Positions 17,122-25,801 are shown, counted from the first letter of the stretch. The stretch is DNA of 64,000 nucleotides from Rhodoferax sp. (GCF_010365055.1 NZ_JAAFHA010000009.1:1-64000); one strand, 5' to 3'. The notes: generated by a model not told the origin, from the sequence alone. Numbers and translations: made by a program.

Positions 17122-18909
17122 TTACAAATTGTCCACATGCACCTGCAGCCACCACTCCAGCAGCGCCAGGTGCCATAGCTTGCTGCCCTGGATGCGGGTG
17201 AAGTGCTCGGGTGCTTCCGGATCGGCCAGCAGTTTGTTCACGTAGTCGCGCTGGTAGAGCCCGCGCTTGATGCAGGCGTCCGACATCAAGATGCCGCGCA
17301 TCAGTTCCAAAAAGGGTCCGCGCACGTATTTGAGCGCGGGCACCGGAAAGTAGCCTTTGGGCCGGTCAATCACCGCGTCTGGAATCAGCCCGCGTGAGAT
17401 CGCTTTGAGCGGAAACTTGCCGCCTTCCTTGAGTTTGAGTTCAGGGGGCATGCGCGCCGCCAGTTCCACCAGTTCGTGGTCCAGAAACGGCACGCGCACC
17501 TCCAGGCCCCAGGCCATAGGCATGTTGTCCACGCGCTTGACCGGGTCGTCCACGATCAGCGTGGTGGCATCCAGGCGCCAGACCTGGTCCAGAAAAGTGT
17601 CGGCGTGGGGTTTGCTCAGTTCGCCGGCAATCAGCTTGGATGTGACATCGCCCACCTGAAACGCCGGCGCGATCATTTGCAGGTATTCCGCATGGTCGCG
17701 GTCAAAGTAGTGCTGGCTGAAGCGCTCCAGCGGCGAGCCTTGCGCTGCTTCCATCTTGGGGTACCAGAAATAGCCGCCAAATACCTCGTCGGCACCCTGG
17801 CCGGACATCACCACGTTGACTTCTTTGGAGACGCGTTCCGCCAGCAGATAAAACGCGATCACGTCGTGGCTGACCATCGGTTCGGTCATTTGCGCAACGG
17901 CTTCTGGCAGGCGCTGCATCACCTCCTGGTTGGGAATGCTGAACTGGTGATGCTGGGTGTGAAAGTGCTGGGCAATTTGGTCAGAGTATTCAAACTCGTC
18001 GGCCTTTTCCGAGCCTGCGCCCACACCTTCAAAGCCGATGGAGAAGGTGCGCAAATCAGGCACCTGCTCCGCCAGCAAGCCGACCAGCAGGCTGGAATCA
18101 AGCCCGCCTGACAGCAGCACGCCGACCGGGACATCGGCGGCGAGCAGCCGGCGTTTGACGCTCAGTGCGAGTTGCTCGCGGGTGGCGGCCAGCCATTCGG
18201 CCTCGGGCAGCGCCTTTTCAAGCCGCGTGGCGTCCAGCGTCCAGTAAACCTGCTGGGTGCTGGTGCCGTCCGGCTCCAGCCGCAAGGTCGACGCGGGTGG
18301 CAGTTTGCGCACGCCTTGGAGCACCGTGCGCGGCGCGGGCACCACGGTGTGCAAGGTGAAGTGGTGGTGCAGCGCCACCGCGTCCAGCGTGGTGTCCACC
18401 CCGCCGCCCGCCAGCAGCGCGGGCAGGCTGGAGGCAAAGCGCAGGCGCTTGCCGGTCTGGTTCAGGTACAGGGGCTTGATGCCAAAGCGGTCCCGTGCCA
18501 GAAATAACTGGCCGCTGCGCTGATCCCAAATGGCAAAGGCAAACATGCCAATGAAGCGCTTGACGCATTGGTCGCCCCAGGCGTGGTAGGCCTTCAAGAT
18601 GACTTCGCTGTCGCCTTCCGAGAAGAAGGTGTAGCCCATGGTGAGCAGCTCAGCGCGCAGTTCGCGGTAGTTGTAAATCGTGCCGTTGAAGACCAGCGCC
18701 AACGCCAGCGCAGTGTCCACCATCGGCTGGTGCGCTGCCTTTGATAAATCAATGATGGACAGGCGCCGGTGGCCAAACGCCAGTGGGCCGTGTTGGTAAG
18801 TGCCCGCGTCATCCGGCCCACGGCGCGCCAGTTGGTCGGACATGCGCGCAAGGGCTGCCATATCTGGTGCGGCGTTGTCAAAACGCAGCTCACCGCAAAT
18901 GCCACACAT
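17122..18909 (-). CDS. AsnB-type glutamine-dependent amidotransferase
   Basis: A 595-residue class II amidotransferase. It starts MCGICGEL with the N-terminal catalytic Cys2, followed by RRGPDDAG and GHRRLSIIDLS of the glutaminase domain. The synthetase half has the ATP-pyrophosphatase loop LLSGGLDSSLLVG near residue 265. The family hydrolyses glutamine and transfers ammonia to an adenylated carboxylate. Its TGATG junction with the upstream ATP-grasp-like gene implies tight coupling, so it may amidate that enzyme's peptide-like product, much as in N-acetylglutaminylglutamine amide synthesis, rather than make free asparagine (inference). Confidence 0.88.
   Translation of the reverse strand: MCGICGELRFDNAAPDMAALARMSDQLARRGPDDAGTYQHGPLAFGHRRLSIIDLSKAAHQPMVDTALALALVFNGTIYNYRELRAELLTMGYTFFSEGDSEVILKAYHAWGDQCVKRFIGMFAFAIWDQRSGQLFLARDRFGIKPLYLNQTGKRLRFASSLPALLAGGGVDTTLDAVALHHHFTLHTVVPAPRTVLQGVRKLPPASTLRLEPDGTSTQQVYWTLDATRLEKALPEAEWLAATREQLALSVKRRLLAADVPVGVLLSGGLDSSLLVGLLAEQVPDLRTFSIGFEGVGAGSEKADEFEYSDQIAQHFHTQHHQFSIPNQEVMQRLPEAVAQMTEPMVSHDVIAFYLLAERVSKEVNVVMSGQGADEVFGGYFWYPKMEAAQGSPLERFSQHYFDRDHAEYLQMIAPAFQVGDVTSKLIAGELSKPHADTFLDQVWRLDATTLIVDDPVKRVDNMPMAWGLEVRVPFLDHELVELAARMPPELKLKEGGKFPLKAISRGLIPDAVIDRPKGYFPVPALKYVRGPFLELMRGILMSDACIKRGLYQRDYVNKLLADPEAPEHFTRIQGSKLWHLALLEWWLQVHVDNL
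17128..17150. repeat. 23-bp direct repeat, copy b (asnB-like gene C-terminus)
   Basis: Presumed donor copy of the 23-bp duplication also seen at 16824-16846. It encodes the native C-terminus of the amidotransferase. Confidence 0.6.
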
Positions 18910-20276
18910 CAGCGCTCCCCTGTGGCCGGCGTCTGCGGCGGCAGCACAATCACCGGCGCAAAGCCACCCCCCTCGGTGCGGAAGTTGGTGGTTTGCCCGG
19001 CGTACATGCGCGCTGCCAGCAGTTGGACGACCCCGTGGTAGGTGTAGGCGCGCAGGTCAAACTTCAGGTCGGTCTGCACGCCGTCGACTTCAATCAGGCG
19101 TTGGCCGGGTGGCACCAGGGCCTGCGCCACAAAGTCGCCGGCCAGAATCTCGCCCCAGACCCGCCGCGTCAGCTTGTCGCCGCGGTAAGCCGCCTTGCCG
19201 CCGAAGCTGGCGACCGGCTTGAAAAAGAGCTGGCGGCGCCTGGCCCAGAGTTCATCGGCGCGCTCAGATGTCACCAGCTGCGTCTGCGGTACGCCCGCTT
19301 GCAACAGGCGGCGGTCTGCGCTGGAGGCGCCCCAGGTCGCCAATAAATCATCCTGGCTGAGCGCGATCAGGTTGCGCTTGTCGGCATACAGGGCGTGCGA
19401 GCGCGGGTGCGGCGTCAAAACCACGGCGCCTGCTTCATAGGCGCTTTTCAGGGCCTGGTGTCTTGGCTCGGCCAGGTAAAAATCAGTCAGGCGGTTGTAG
19501 ACCAGGTCCACCACTCGGGCCCCGTGCCAGAGCTTGCCCTCGCGCCAATCCAACTCTGACGGGTCAGCCACGCTGGCGGCCACGCCGTGGCGAATGAACA
19601 ACTGTCGGAACATCTCAAATTCGGGCGCCAGGTACTGCGTGAGCGGGTCGTCGTCCACGATCAGGGCATAGCCCAGGGCGGCATTGCCGCGCTGGCGCTG
19701 CCATTCAAACGCAAACATGTCAAAGAAAGTTTGCTCCAGCGTGTCAGGCGAGGCTTTCGGCGCAAAGACCCAGTTCATTTCCTCGCAACAGGCCTCCTGG
19801 GCCCGCGCCAGTGCCACATTGAGCAAAGCGCCACCGGCATTGGTGTTGATCTCGATCAGTTGCGGCCCCTGCACGCCCAGATGAAAGTCAAAACCCATGC
19901 AGGCCCCGACCGGTCCAAAAGTGTGTTGGGCTATCGCGGGGGCACGCGCCAAGGCTTGGGCCTGGTAGCCCGGCAAGCCGATCACGCGCTCAATGGCGGC
20001 AATCGTTGCCGTCATTTTTTTCGCCGTTTCGCTGGCCAGAAATACAACGGTGGACGAGAACAGGTGCGGTCGGGTTTCGGTGATGCTTTGCATCAACCCC
20101 TTGAGGCTGGGGTCGCGCTCAATCTGCTCGCGCAAGCGGCTTTGATTCAGGGTGCGACAAAAGCAGTCCTGGTTCAGGGCCTCGGCCGTACTGCGGCTCG
20201 GTAGAGGTGCAGTGCCAGGCGTTGAATCAGGCGTCGGACTCACGGGTGCGAATGAATTTTGGTTGCTGGAGCTCAT
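18909..20276 (-). CDS. ATP-grasp-like protein coupled to the AsnB-type amidotransferase
   Basis: A protein of about 454 residues. The C-terminal half has ATP-grasp-like features: FFKPVASFGGKAAYRG, a VAQALVPPGQ segment, and DLKFDLRAYTYHG followed by TNFRTEGGGFAPV, which resemble the lysine, glycine-rich loop and metal-binding residues of the fold. The middle has LIEINTNAGGALLN, also seen in ligases of the circularly permuted type. It probably joins an amine to a carboxylate using ATP. The ATG at 20276 was chosen; an in-frame GTG at 20315 would add 13 residues. Its stop overlaps the asnB-like start by one base. I do not recognise a named family. Confidence 0.7.
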   Translation of the reverse strand: MSSSNQNSFAPVSPTPDSTPGTAPLPSRSTAEALNQDCFCRTLNQSRLREQIERDPSLKGLMQSITETRPHLFSSTVVFLASETAKKMTATIAAIERVIGLPGYQAQALARAPAIAQHTFGPVGACMGFDFHLGVQGPQLIEINTNAGGALLNVALARAQEACCEEMNWVFAPKASPDTLEQTFFDMFAFEWQRQRGNAALGYALIVDDDPLTQYLAPEFEMFRQLFIRHGVAASVADPSELDWREGKLWHGARVVDLVYNRLTDFYLAEPRHQALKSAYEAGAVVLTPHPRSHALYADKRNLIALSQDDLLATWGASSADRRLLQAGVPQTQLVTSERADELWARRRQLFFKPVASFGGKAAYRGDKLTRRVWGEILAGDFVAQALVPPGQRLIEVDGVQTDLKFDLRAYTYHGVVQLLAARMYAGQTTNFRTEGGGFAPVIVLPPQTPATGER

Positions 20277-20360
20277 GCTTAAGCATACGACAACCCGAAC
20301 GGTCGAGTTGTCCACCCCTTTACTGGAAAAACGCCAGGAACGGCAAGGGCCTCAAGGACC

Positions 20361-20383
20361 CGGGTGAGCGAAGCACTCACCCG
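20361..20383 (-). terminator. Hairpin after the small periplasmic protein gene, possible terminator
   Basis: CGGGTGAG and CTCACCCG form a perfect 8-bp stem with a 7-base loop, seven bases after the stop of the gene ending at 20390. No T-run follows on the minus strand, so termination strength is doubtful. Confidence 0.4.
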
Positions 20384-20389
20384 ATTGGC

Positions 20390-21094
20390 TCAGCCAAATT
20401 TGGCAAATAGCTTCGAGTAGGGGCCCTTGAGCTTGCCGATGGCCGCCTTGACCTTGTCGGCGTCCTGTGCGAACAGGGCGGCTTTGAGGTCGGCGACCGA
20501 CTGGCCGACCGCCTTGTTGAGCGACAGGAACTCTTCGTTCTTCAAATTCTCTGCCGCTGCTTCGCTTTTCAGTTTGGCGGCCAGGTAGTCCAGCGCCCCC
20601 ACTTGCGCAGTCAACTCAAGCACGCCATTGGGTCCTGCCAGGGTCTTGGCGCCGCCCTCCATCACGACCTCCATCTGCGTGTGGTACGCATTCATATGGT
20701 CGCTGTAGATGATGACCTGATTGCGGTGGCGCATGTCGGCCATCACTTCGCGCGCCCGCTCCAGGGTGTTGTGCGCGGCGCTGAGTTGATCCTGGTCGAT
20801 CTCGGTGGCCGCTTTCGCGTAAACCTGGCTCACCTCAGCCAGCGAGCTGGCAAAGGCGGGGTCGCGGTCATATGGCGCCGGGGGCTGGGCGCCAAACTGC
20901 GTGGCAATCTGGCGCCAACCCTGCTGGGCCCGCGCCACGGCTTGCCGGGCGTCGTCTTTCGCGTTGTTGCCGGTCTTGTACAGGGCGACGCGATAGGGCG
21001 CGTAGGCTTTCTGCATGGCCTCAGTCACCGGATCGGCTGCGCTAGCGGTGCCGCCAGCCAACATGAGCGCTAATAGTAGGGCGGGTTTGAACAT
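20390..21094 (-). CDS. Secreted helical protein of unknown function
   Basis: A 234-residue protein with a signal peptide, MFKPALLLALMLAGGTASA, and a mature part that looks almost wholly alpha-helical, suggesting a helical bundle. A conserved-looking patch, YSDHMNAYHTQMEVVMEGG near residue 145, has two histidines and three methionines that could bind metal. There is no CXXCH, so it is not a cytochrome c prime. It starts six bases after a Met/Gly-rich secreted protein gene and is probably cotranscribed with it. I do not recognise the family. Confidence 0.75.
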   Translation of the reverse strand: MFKPALLLALMLAGGTASAADPVTEAMQKAYAPYRVALYKTGNNAKDDARQAVARAQQGWRQIATQFGAQPPAPYDRDPAFASSLAEVSQVYAKAATEIDQDQLSAAHNTLERAREVMADMRHRNQVIIYSDHMNAYHTQMEVVMEGGAKTLAGPNGVLELTAQVGALDYLAAKLKSEAAAENLKNEEFLSLNKAVGQSVADLKAALFAQDADKVKAAIGKLKGPYSKLFAKFG

Positions 21095-21100
21095 TGCAGA

Positions 21101-21484
21101 TTAGCCAATCAGACCACGGGCTTTCATCATGTCGCAGCGATTTTGCCGCGGTTCCGGCAGGGTGATGCCTTTCTCCTTGGCGCGTGCTTCCATGGCCTTG
21201 TGCTGCTCGCTTTGTAGCAGCTTGCATTCGTCATAGGTCTTGACCGCACGCATCTTGGTCATCATGGCGGTACGCTCTTCAGCGGTCATCAACGCCGCGC
21301 CGCCCATGCCACCCATGCCACGTGCACCGGGGCCCATGGGGCCAGCGCCGGGGCCGCCATTCTGCATGCCCATGCCCATGCCACCCCACATGCCGGGGCC
21401 AGGCTGCGCTAGCACTGGCGCGGCCAAGGCGGCACCCAGCAGGGTGACCAGAGAAATGCTCTTGAGGAGGGTTGTCGTTTTCAT
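21101..21484 (-). CDS. Secreted Gly/Met-rich small protein
   Basis: A 127-residue protein with a signal peptide ending near ALAAPVLAQ. It is followed by a Gly/Met/Pro-rich stretch (GMWGGMGMGMQNGGPGAGPM) and a short helical C-terminal part with EERTAMMTKMRAVKTYDEC and NRCDMMKARGLIG. The ATG at 21484 has a good GAAGGA site. Met-rich periplasmic segments often bind copper or silver, and the sensor kinase encoded opposite has a similar Met/His-rich loop. Function is not known. Confidence 0.75.
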   Translation of the reverse strand: MKTTTLLKSISLVTLLGAALAAPVLAQPGPGMWGGMGMGMQNGGPGAGPMGPGARGMGGMGGAALMTAEERTAMMTKMRAVKTYDECKLLQSEQHKAMEARAKEKGITLPEPRQNRCDMMKARGLIG

Positions 21485-21716
21485 GATGGATTCCTTCGGT
21501 TTTGTATGACTGCAGGACGGCGGCGAATCCGCCGTCCTTGAGAATGATTGGAGCGCGCGGATGTAAGCCGCGTGTTGCGCGTCAGGACTGATTTGCATCG
21601 CAGCATTGCAGATCGGCCTTGCGATACAGTGCGTTACAAACATAAGGCCTGCGCGCTGAAAATAGACCTCGCGCCCAGTTGCGCTGGTGCGCGCCGAGTG
21701 GACAAGGATCGAAATA

Positions 21717-22448
21717 ATGGAAAAACGTGATTGCATTCTGATCGTTGATGACGAGCCGGAAATCCGTCGGCTGCTGGTGGACTACTTGACGCGCAACAAC
21801 TTTGAGGCCGTGGCCGCTCGCGACGGCCGCGAAATGTGGCAGGCGCTGGACCGGCACGCGATTGACCTGGTGGTGCTGGACCTGATGCTGCCGGACACCG
21901 ATGGCCTCACGCTTTGCCGTGACCTGCGCGCCAAGTCCAACCTGCCGGTGCTGATGTTGACCGCCCTCGGCGAGGAAACCGACCGCATCGTGGGGATCGA
22001 AATGGGCGCTGACGACTACCTGGTCAAGCCCTTCAACCCGCGCGAACTGCTGGCCCGCATCAAGTCTATCTTGCGTCGCACGCGCGCACTGCCGCCCAAT
22101 CTGCGGCCCGAATCGGCGCGCTGTCTGTGCTTTGCCGGCTGGTGTCTGGATACGGCGGAACGCCTTTTGACCGCGCCCGACGGCGTCGCCACGCCCTTGT
22201 CGGGCGGTGAATACCGGCTGCTGCACATTTTGCTGGACCACCCGAACCGCGTTCTGAACCGCGACCAGTTGACCGAAATGATCCATGGCCGCGAAGCCGA
22301 GGCGTACGACCGCGCGATTGACGTGCAGGTCAGCCGGCTGCGCCAGCGCCTGCGCGACGACAGCCGCGAGCCGACACTGATCAAGACCGTGCGCGGCGAG
22401 GGTTATGTGCTGGCCGCCACCGTGCAGAGGCAGGCTCAATGCGCCTGA
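21717..22448 (+). CDS. OmpR-family response regulator
   Basis: A 243-residue two-component regulator. The receiver domain has the acidic pair Asp11 and Asp12, the phosphoacceptor Asp55 in VVLDLMLPDTDG and the lysine of LVKPFNPREL. The C-terminal winged helix shows YDRAIDVQVSRLRQRLRDD and TVRGEGYVL, the OmpR/PhoB type. The ATG at 21717 was chosen over an upstream in-frame ATG. Its end overlaps the kinase start by ten bases. A 232-base gap separates it from the divergent Met-rich gene, which may be its target. Confidence 0.93.
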   Translation: MEKRDCILIVDDEPEIRRLLVDYLTRNNFEAVAARDGREMWQALDRHAIDLVVLDLMLPDTDGLTLCRDLRAKSNLPVLMLTALGEETDRIVGIEMGADDYLVKPFNPRELLARIKSILRRTRALPPNLRPESARCLCFAGWCLDTAERLLTAPDGVATPLSGGEYRLLHILLDHPNRVLNRDQLTEMIHGREAEAYDRAIDVQVSRLRQRLRDDSREPTLIKTVRGEGYVLAATVQRQAQCA

Positions 22449-23779
22449 GTTGGCGGGCCTGGCCGTCCAGCCTGTTCGTGCGCATGGCGCTGATCCTGCT
22501 GCTGGGGCTGCTGGTGGCGCAGGGGCTGAGTCTCTGGCTGCAATGGGGAGAGCGGGCCACGGTGGTGTCGCAGGCGCGTGGGCAAAATTTTGTTGATCGA
22601 ATGGCTGAGGCTGTACGCGCCCTGGAGGCCACTGCGCCAGCCCAGCGCAGCGCTGCGCTTGAAACGCTGTCCTATGGCAATTGGCAAGTGAGCCTGATCA
22701 GCGGGGATCAAGTCTCACAGAACCCGCCACGCGGCGCGATGCACAACCTGTTCAGCGACCGGCTCGGCAGTCCGCGTGAAATCCGCCCGGTGGGCAGTGC
22801 CGCCGGCATGGGCATGATGCACGGAAATATGATGCCGCGCAGCTTTGATGTGCGCTTGCGCGACGGGCAATGGGTCAGATTTTCGGGCGGACGCGAGCCG
22901 GGCACCCCCGCTTTGCCCAGCGATCTGATCGTGCGCCTGCTTGTCACGCTGATGATTGTCACCGCGGTCGTGATGTTGGCCGTGCGCCAGGCAACCCAAC
23001 CGCTCAAGCAACTCGCCCAAGCCGCCGACACGCTCGGCCGTGACCTCGATGCGCCCGCCTTGGCTGAAGTCGGCCCAATGGAGACGCGCCGCGCTGCCCA
23101 GGCTTTCAACCGGATGCAGGCACGTATCAAACGCCTGGTCAACGAGCGCTCACGCGCACTGGCGGCCGTCTCCCATGACTTGCGCACGCCGCTCACGCGC
23201 CTGCGCCTGCGTGCCGAGCTGGTTGATGACGAGAAACTGCGAGATCAGATGGCCGCTGATCTGGATGCCATGGCCGCCATGATTGATGCCACCCTGGATT
23301 ACCTGCGCGGTTTGCAGACCAGCGAAGCCGTGCGCCCGATTGACATCAATGCGCTGCTGGCCAGCATGAGCGAAGACGCGCTGGTGCTCGGGCGCCACAT
23401 CAGCATCCAGGGCCAGGCGCAGACACCCTATACGGGGCGCCTGTCGGCCTTGCGCCGCGCGTTGCAGAACCTCATCGACAACGCCATCAAATATGGTTCC
23501 TGTGCGCATTTGCGCGTAGAAGATGATGCAGGCGAATTGCGCATCATGGTCGAAGACGAGGGGCCGGGCATTGAGCCCGGTGAACTCGCCCGCGTCACCG
23601 AACCCTACTACCGCCTCGACGCGTCGCGCAACAGTGCGACCGGTGGTGTCGGGCTGGGCTTGTCAATCGCCAAAGACATTGCATTGCTGCACGGCGGCGA
23701 CCTGGTACTTGCCAACCGCCCGCAAGGCGGCCTGTGCGCCACGCTCAAGCTGCCGCGCGGACCCAGGGCCGGCCCGTAA
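22439..23779 (+). CDS. Sensor histidine kinase with a Met-rich periplasmic loop
   Basis: A 446-residue kinase with two membrane helices (about 12-34 and 162-182) around a periplasmic domain, then HAMP, the phosphoacceptor His246 in AVSHDLRTPLTRL, the N-box LIDNAIKYG and the G-box GGVGLGLSIAKDI. The periplasmic domain has GMGMMHGNMM at residues 124-132, unusual for the EnvZ/RstB type and suggestive of soft-metal binding. It acts with the overlapping response regulator gene upstream. Confidence 0.92.
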   Translation: MRLSWRAWPSSLFVRMALILLLGLLVAQGLSLWLQWGERATVVSQARGQNFVDRMAEAVRALEATAPAQRSAALETLSYGNWQVSLISGDQVSQNPPRGAMHNLFSDRLGSPREIRPVGSAAGMGMMHGNMMPRSFDVRLRDGQWVRFSGGREPGTPALPSDLIVRLLVTLMIVTAVVMLAVRQATQPLKQLAQAADTLGRDLDAPALAEVGPMETRRAAQAFNRMQARIKRLVNERSRALAAVSHDLRTPLTRLRLRAELVDDEKLRDQMAADLDAMAAMIDATLDYLRGLQTSEAVRPIDINALLASMSEDALVLGRHISIQGQAQTPYTGRLSALRRALQNLIDNAIKYGSCAHLRVEDDAGELRIMVEDEGPGIEPGELARVTEPYYRLDASRNSATGGVGLGLSIAKDIALLHGGDLVLANRPQGGLCATLKLPRGPRAGP

Positions 23780-23795
23780 GCACGGGTTTCGTCCA

Positions 23796-24809
23796 CTAGT
23801 GCGCATGCGCATGATCGTGATCGTGATCGTCGGCATGGTCATGGTCATGGTCATGGTCATTTGCCACGGCGGTGGCTGGCTTTGTGGTCGCGGCGCTTGC
23901 GGGCAAATGGCCGCAAGGCGCCGTGAACGGCTCCTTCATGACTTGCAGGGTGACATGCGTGATCTCAAACCGATCGTGCATCTGCTCGGTGGCGTTTTGC
24001 AGAAATGCGTCGTCGGCGTGGCCCTGCGGCATCACCAGATGCGCCGTCAGCGCGGTTTGCGAGGTGCCCATGGCCCAGATGTGCAGGTCATGCACCCGGC
24101 TCACGCCGGGCAGCGCCGCCAGGCAGTCGCGCACCGCCAGCAGGTCGATGCCCTGCGGCACGCCATCAAACAGCATGTGAAGGGACTGCTTGAACAAATC
24201 CCAGGTGCCCCACAAAATAACGGCCGCAATGCCCAGACTCACCACCGGGTCCAGCCAGGTCCATCCCATCCAGAGTGTCAGCGCCCCGGCCACCACCACG
24301 CCAGCCGACACCAGGGCATCGGCCGCCATGTGCAAAAAGGCTCCGCGAATGTTCAGGTCGCTCTCGCGCCCGCGCATGAACAGCAGCGCGGTGGCGGTGT
24401 TGATGACAATGCCAATGCCCGCCACCACCATGATGGTCACCCCTTGTTCCTGCAAGGACACCTCGGATGAGAGCAGCCGCCCCATGGCCTCCCATGCCAG
24501 CGCGCCCATCGCCACCAGGAGCAGCAGCGCATTGGCAAAGGCCGCGAGGATCGAGGCGCGCTTCCAGCCGTAAGTGTGGCGCGCATCCGGGCGTAAGCGC
24601 CCCGCCAGTGCGCCGCCCCACGCCAGCACCAGGCCGGCGACGTCGCTCAGGTTGTGTCCGGCGTCAGCCAAGAGGGCCAGCGAGTTGACGCGCCAGCCAT
24701 AAAACGACTCGATGCCGACGAACGCCAGATTGAGCACGATGCCAATGGCGAACGCGCGGTTGAAGTTGGCCGGCGCGTGGCCATGGGCGTGGTCGTGTCC
24801 GGTACTCAA
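23796..24809 (-). CDS. Cation diffusion facilitator (zinc/cobalt/nickel-type exporter)
   Basis: A 337-residue CDF protein with His-rich N- and C-termini (GHDHAHGHA and HDHDHDHADDHDHDH), six membrane helices, and metal-site motifs LLADAGHNLSD in helix 2 and HMAADAL in helix 5. The family exports divalent metals by proton antiport. The start codon must be TTG at 24809, directly after the stop of the DUF2789 gene; an AGAAGGA site inside that gene fits this start, so the two genes are coupled. Convergent with the sensor kinase gene. Confidence 0.9.
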   Translation of the reverse strand: MSTGHDHAHGHAPANFNRAFAIGIVLNLAFVGIESFYGWRVNSLALLADAGHNLSDVAGLVLAWGGALAGRLRPDARHTYGWKRASILAAFANALLLLVAMGALAWEAMGRLLSSEVSLQEQGVTIMVVAGIGIVINTATALLFMRGRESDLNIRGAFLHMAADALVSAGVVVAGALTLWMGWTWLDPVVSLGIAAVILWGTWDLFKQSLHMLFDGVPQGIDLLAVRDCLAALPGVSRVHDLHIWAMGTSQTALTAHLVMPQGHADDAFLQNATEQMHDRFEITHVTLQVMKEPFTAPCGHLPASAATTKPATAVANDHDHDHDHADDHDHDHAHAH

Positions 24810-25058
24810 TTACTTTGTTCCTTCTGGCCCACGCAGGGCGGCATTCAGTTGATCGACCGGTACGGCCCATTGCGCATCCTGACACAGCGATTCTCGCAGG
24901 AACGCTGCCTGCGCTGGGGTCCAGAACGGGGCATCAGGCAGTTTGATGTCAGAGGCTAGGGGTGTGTGTGCCCGCAGAAACTGCCCGATGCCCTGCTCGT
25001 CATCGGGCAGGCCCAACTGCGCAAAGAGTTCGTGAAATAAATGGTTGGGTTTGTCCAT
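24810..25058 (-). CDS. DUF2789-family small protein
   Basis: An 82-residue acidic helical protein that I recognise as the DUF2789 type, with HELFAQLGLPDDEQGI and HTPLASDIKLPDAPFWTP. Function unknown. The last codons hold the ribosome binding site for the following CDF exporter gene, whose TTG start abuts this stop, so the pair is cotranslated. Confidence 0.75.
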   Translation of the reverse strand: MDKPNHLFHELFAQLGLPDDEQGIGQFLRAHTPLASDIKLPDAPFWTPAQAAFLRESLCQDAQWAVPVDQLNAALRGPEGTK

Positions 25059-25312
25059 GAGGGAGTCTCCAGTATTGACAGAACCAGCGCAACGCCCCGC
25101 GAACCTGGCCAGGGGCGCGATTTGTCCGGTGAATGATCAAATATCAAATGAATCCAGGTGCAGACTCACAGGGAGCGAGGCACGACGGGAAGATATTTTC
25201 AACGAGGTGGCAGGCAAGATCCTTGCTGGTCGTCAATAGACCGGGGGCTGGAAGGGCCTTATGCAACGACACCGCCACACGATCACCAACTGCGCCAGAG
25301 CGCGCGATGGCA
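25059..25312. other. Non-coding gap of 254 bases
   Basis: No gene that I can support. Short open frames here lack ribosome binding sites and normal codon use. A near-palindrome, TGATCAAATATCAAA, at 25134-25148 resembles an FNR site but has the wrong spacing. Confidence 0.5.
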
Positions 25313-25543
25313 TCAACCAGGCACACCCAGCAGCCGCCCGGTCATTTTGCGCGCGACCGGTGCCAGGAAAAAAATCACCGGCACGCCCACGACATAGGCA
25401 ATGCCGAAGGCTTTCATCCATAGCCGGACAAAGTTTTCACTCAAACCGACATTGACAAAAGTGATGACCAGCGTCATCAGGAAAATCATCATGGCGCCCA
25501 TCACCAATGAAAAGACAAAGTGGAATTTTTTTTGCGGATTCAT
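25313..25543 (-). CDS. DUF2798-family small membrane protein
   Basis: A 76-residue protein with two membrane helices, FVFSLVMGAMMIFLMTLVIT and AFGIAYVVGVPVIFFLAP, matching the DUF2798 family as I recall it. An AAGGA site precedes the ATG. It is the last gene of a minus-strand group with the thioredoxin and the permease; 21 bases separate it from the thioredoxin stop. Function unknown. Confidence 0.75.
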   Translation of the reverse strand: MNPQKKFHFVFSLVMGAMMIFLMTLVITFVNVGLSENFVRLWMKAFGIAYVVGVPVIFFLAPVARKMTGRLLGVPG

Positions 25544-25564
25544 CTTGTGCTTCCTTGTGTCAAA

Positions 25565-25801
25565 TTACGCGGCTGCCAGCCATTGCTCAATCTTGTCGCG
25601 GCTCGGCACGCCCCCGGCATGCACCACCTTGCCGTTGATCACCACGCCGGGCGTGCTCATCACGCCATAGCCCATGATGTCGCGCAACTCCTCCACCTTT
25701 TCCAGTTTGACCGCGACGCCTTTGGCTTGGGCGATCTGGTCGATCAGGGCGAGGGTGGCTTTGCAGTTGGCACAACCGGTGCCGAGTACTTTGATGTCCA
25801 T
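25565..25801 (-). CDS. Small thioredoxin-fold protein (redox-active disulfide type)
   Basis: A 78-residue thioredoxin-fold protein with the active-site pair GTGCANCK near residues 8-14 and the cis-proline MSTPGVVING. It is the small type often encoded beside ArsP-like permeases, where it may handle thiol chemistry for the transported compound. The ATG at 25801 has AAGGAACC upstream. It lies 70 bases after the permease gene. Confidence 0.88.
   Translation of the reverse strand: MDIKVLGTGCANCKATLALIDQIAQAKGVAVKLEKVEELRDIMGYGVMSTPGVVINGKVVHAGGVPSRDKIEQWLAAA

Noticed and set aside
23660-23860. Open frames over the His-rich end of the metal exporter encoding Met/Thr or Val/Met repeats
   Set aside because: They are other-frame readings of the simple CAT/GAC repeats that code the exporter's His/Asp tail.
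25134-25148. TGATCAAATATCAAA as an FNR site upstream of DUF2789
   Set aside because: The half-sites are spaced by five bases in place of four, so the match to TTGAT-N4-ATCAA fails.
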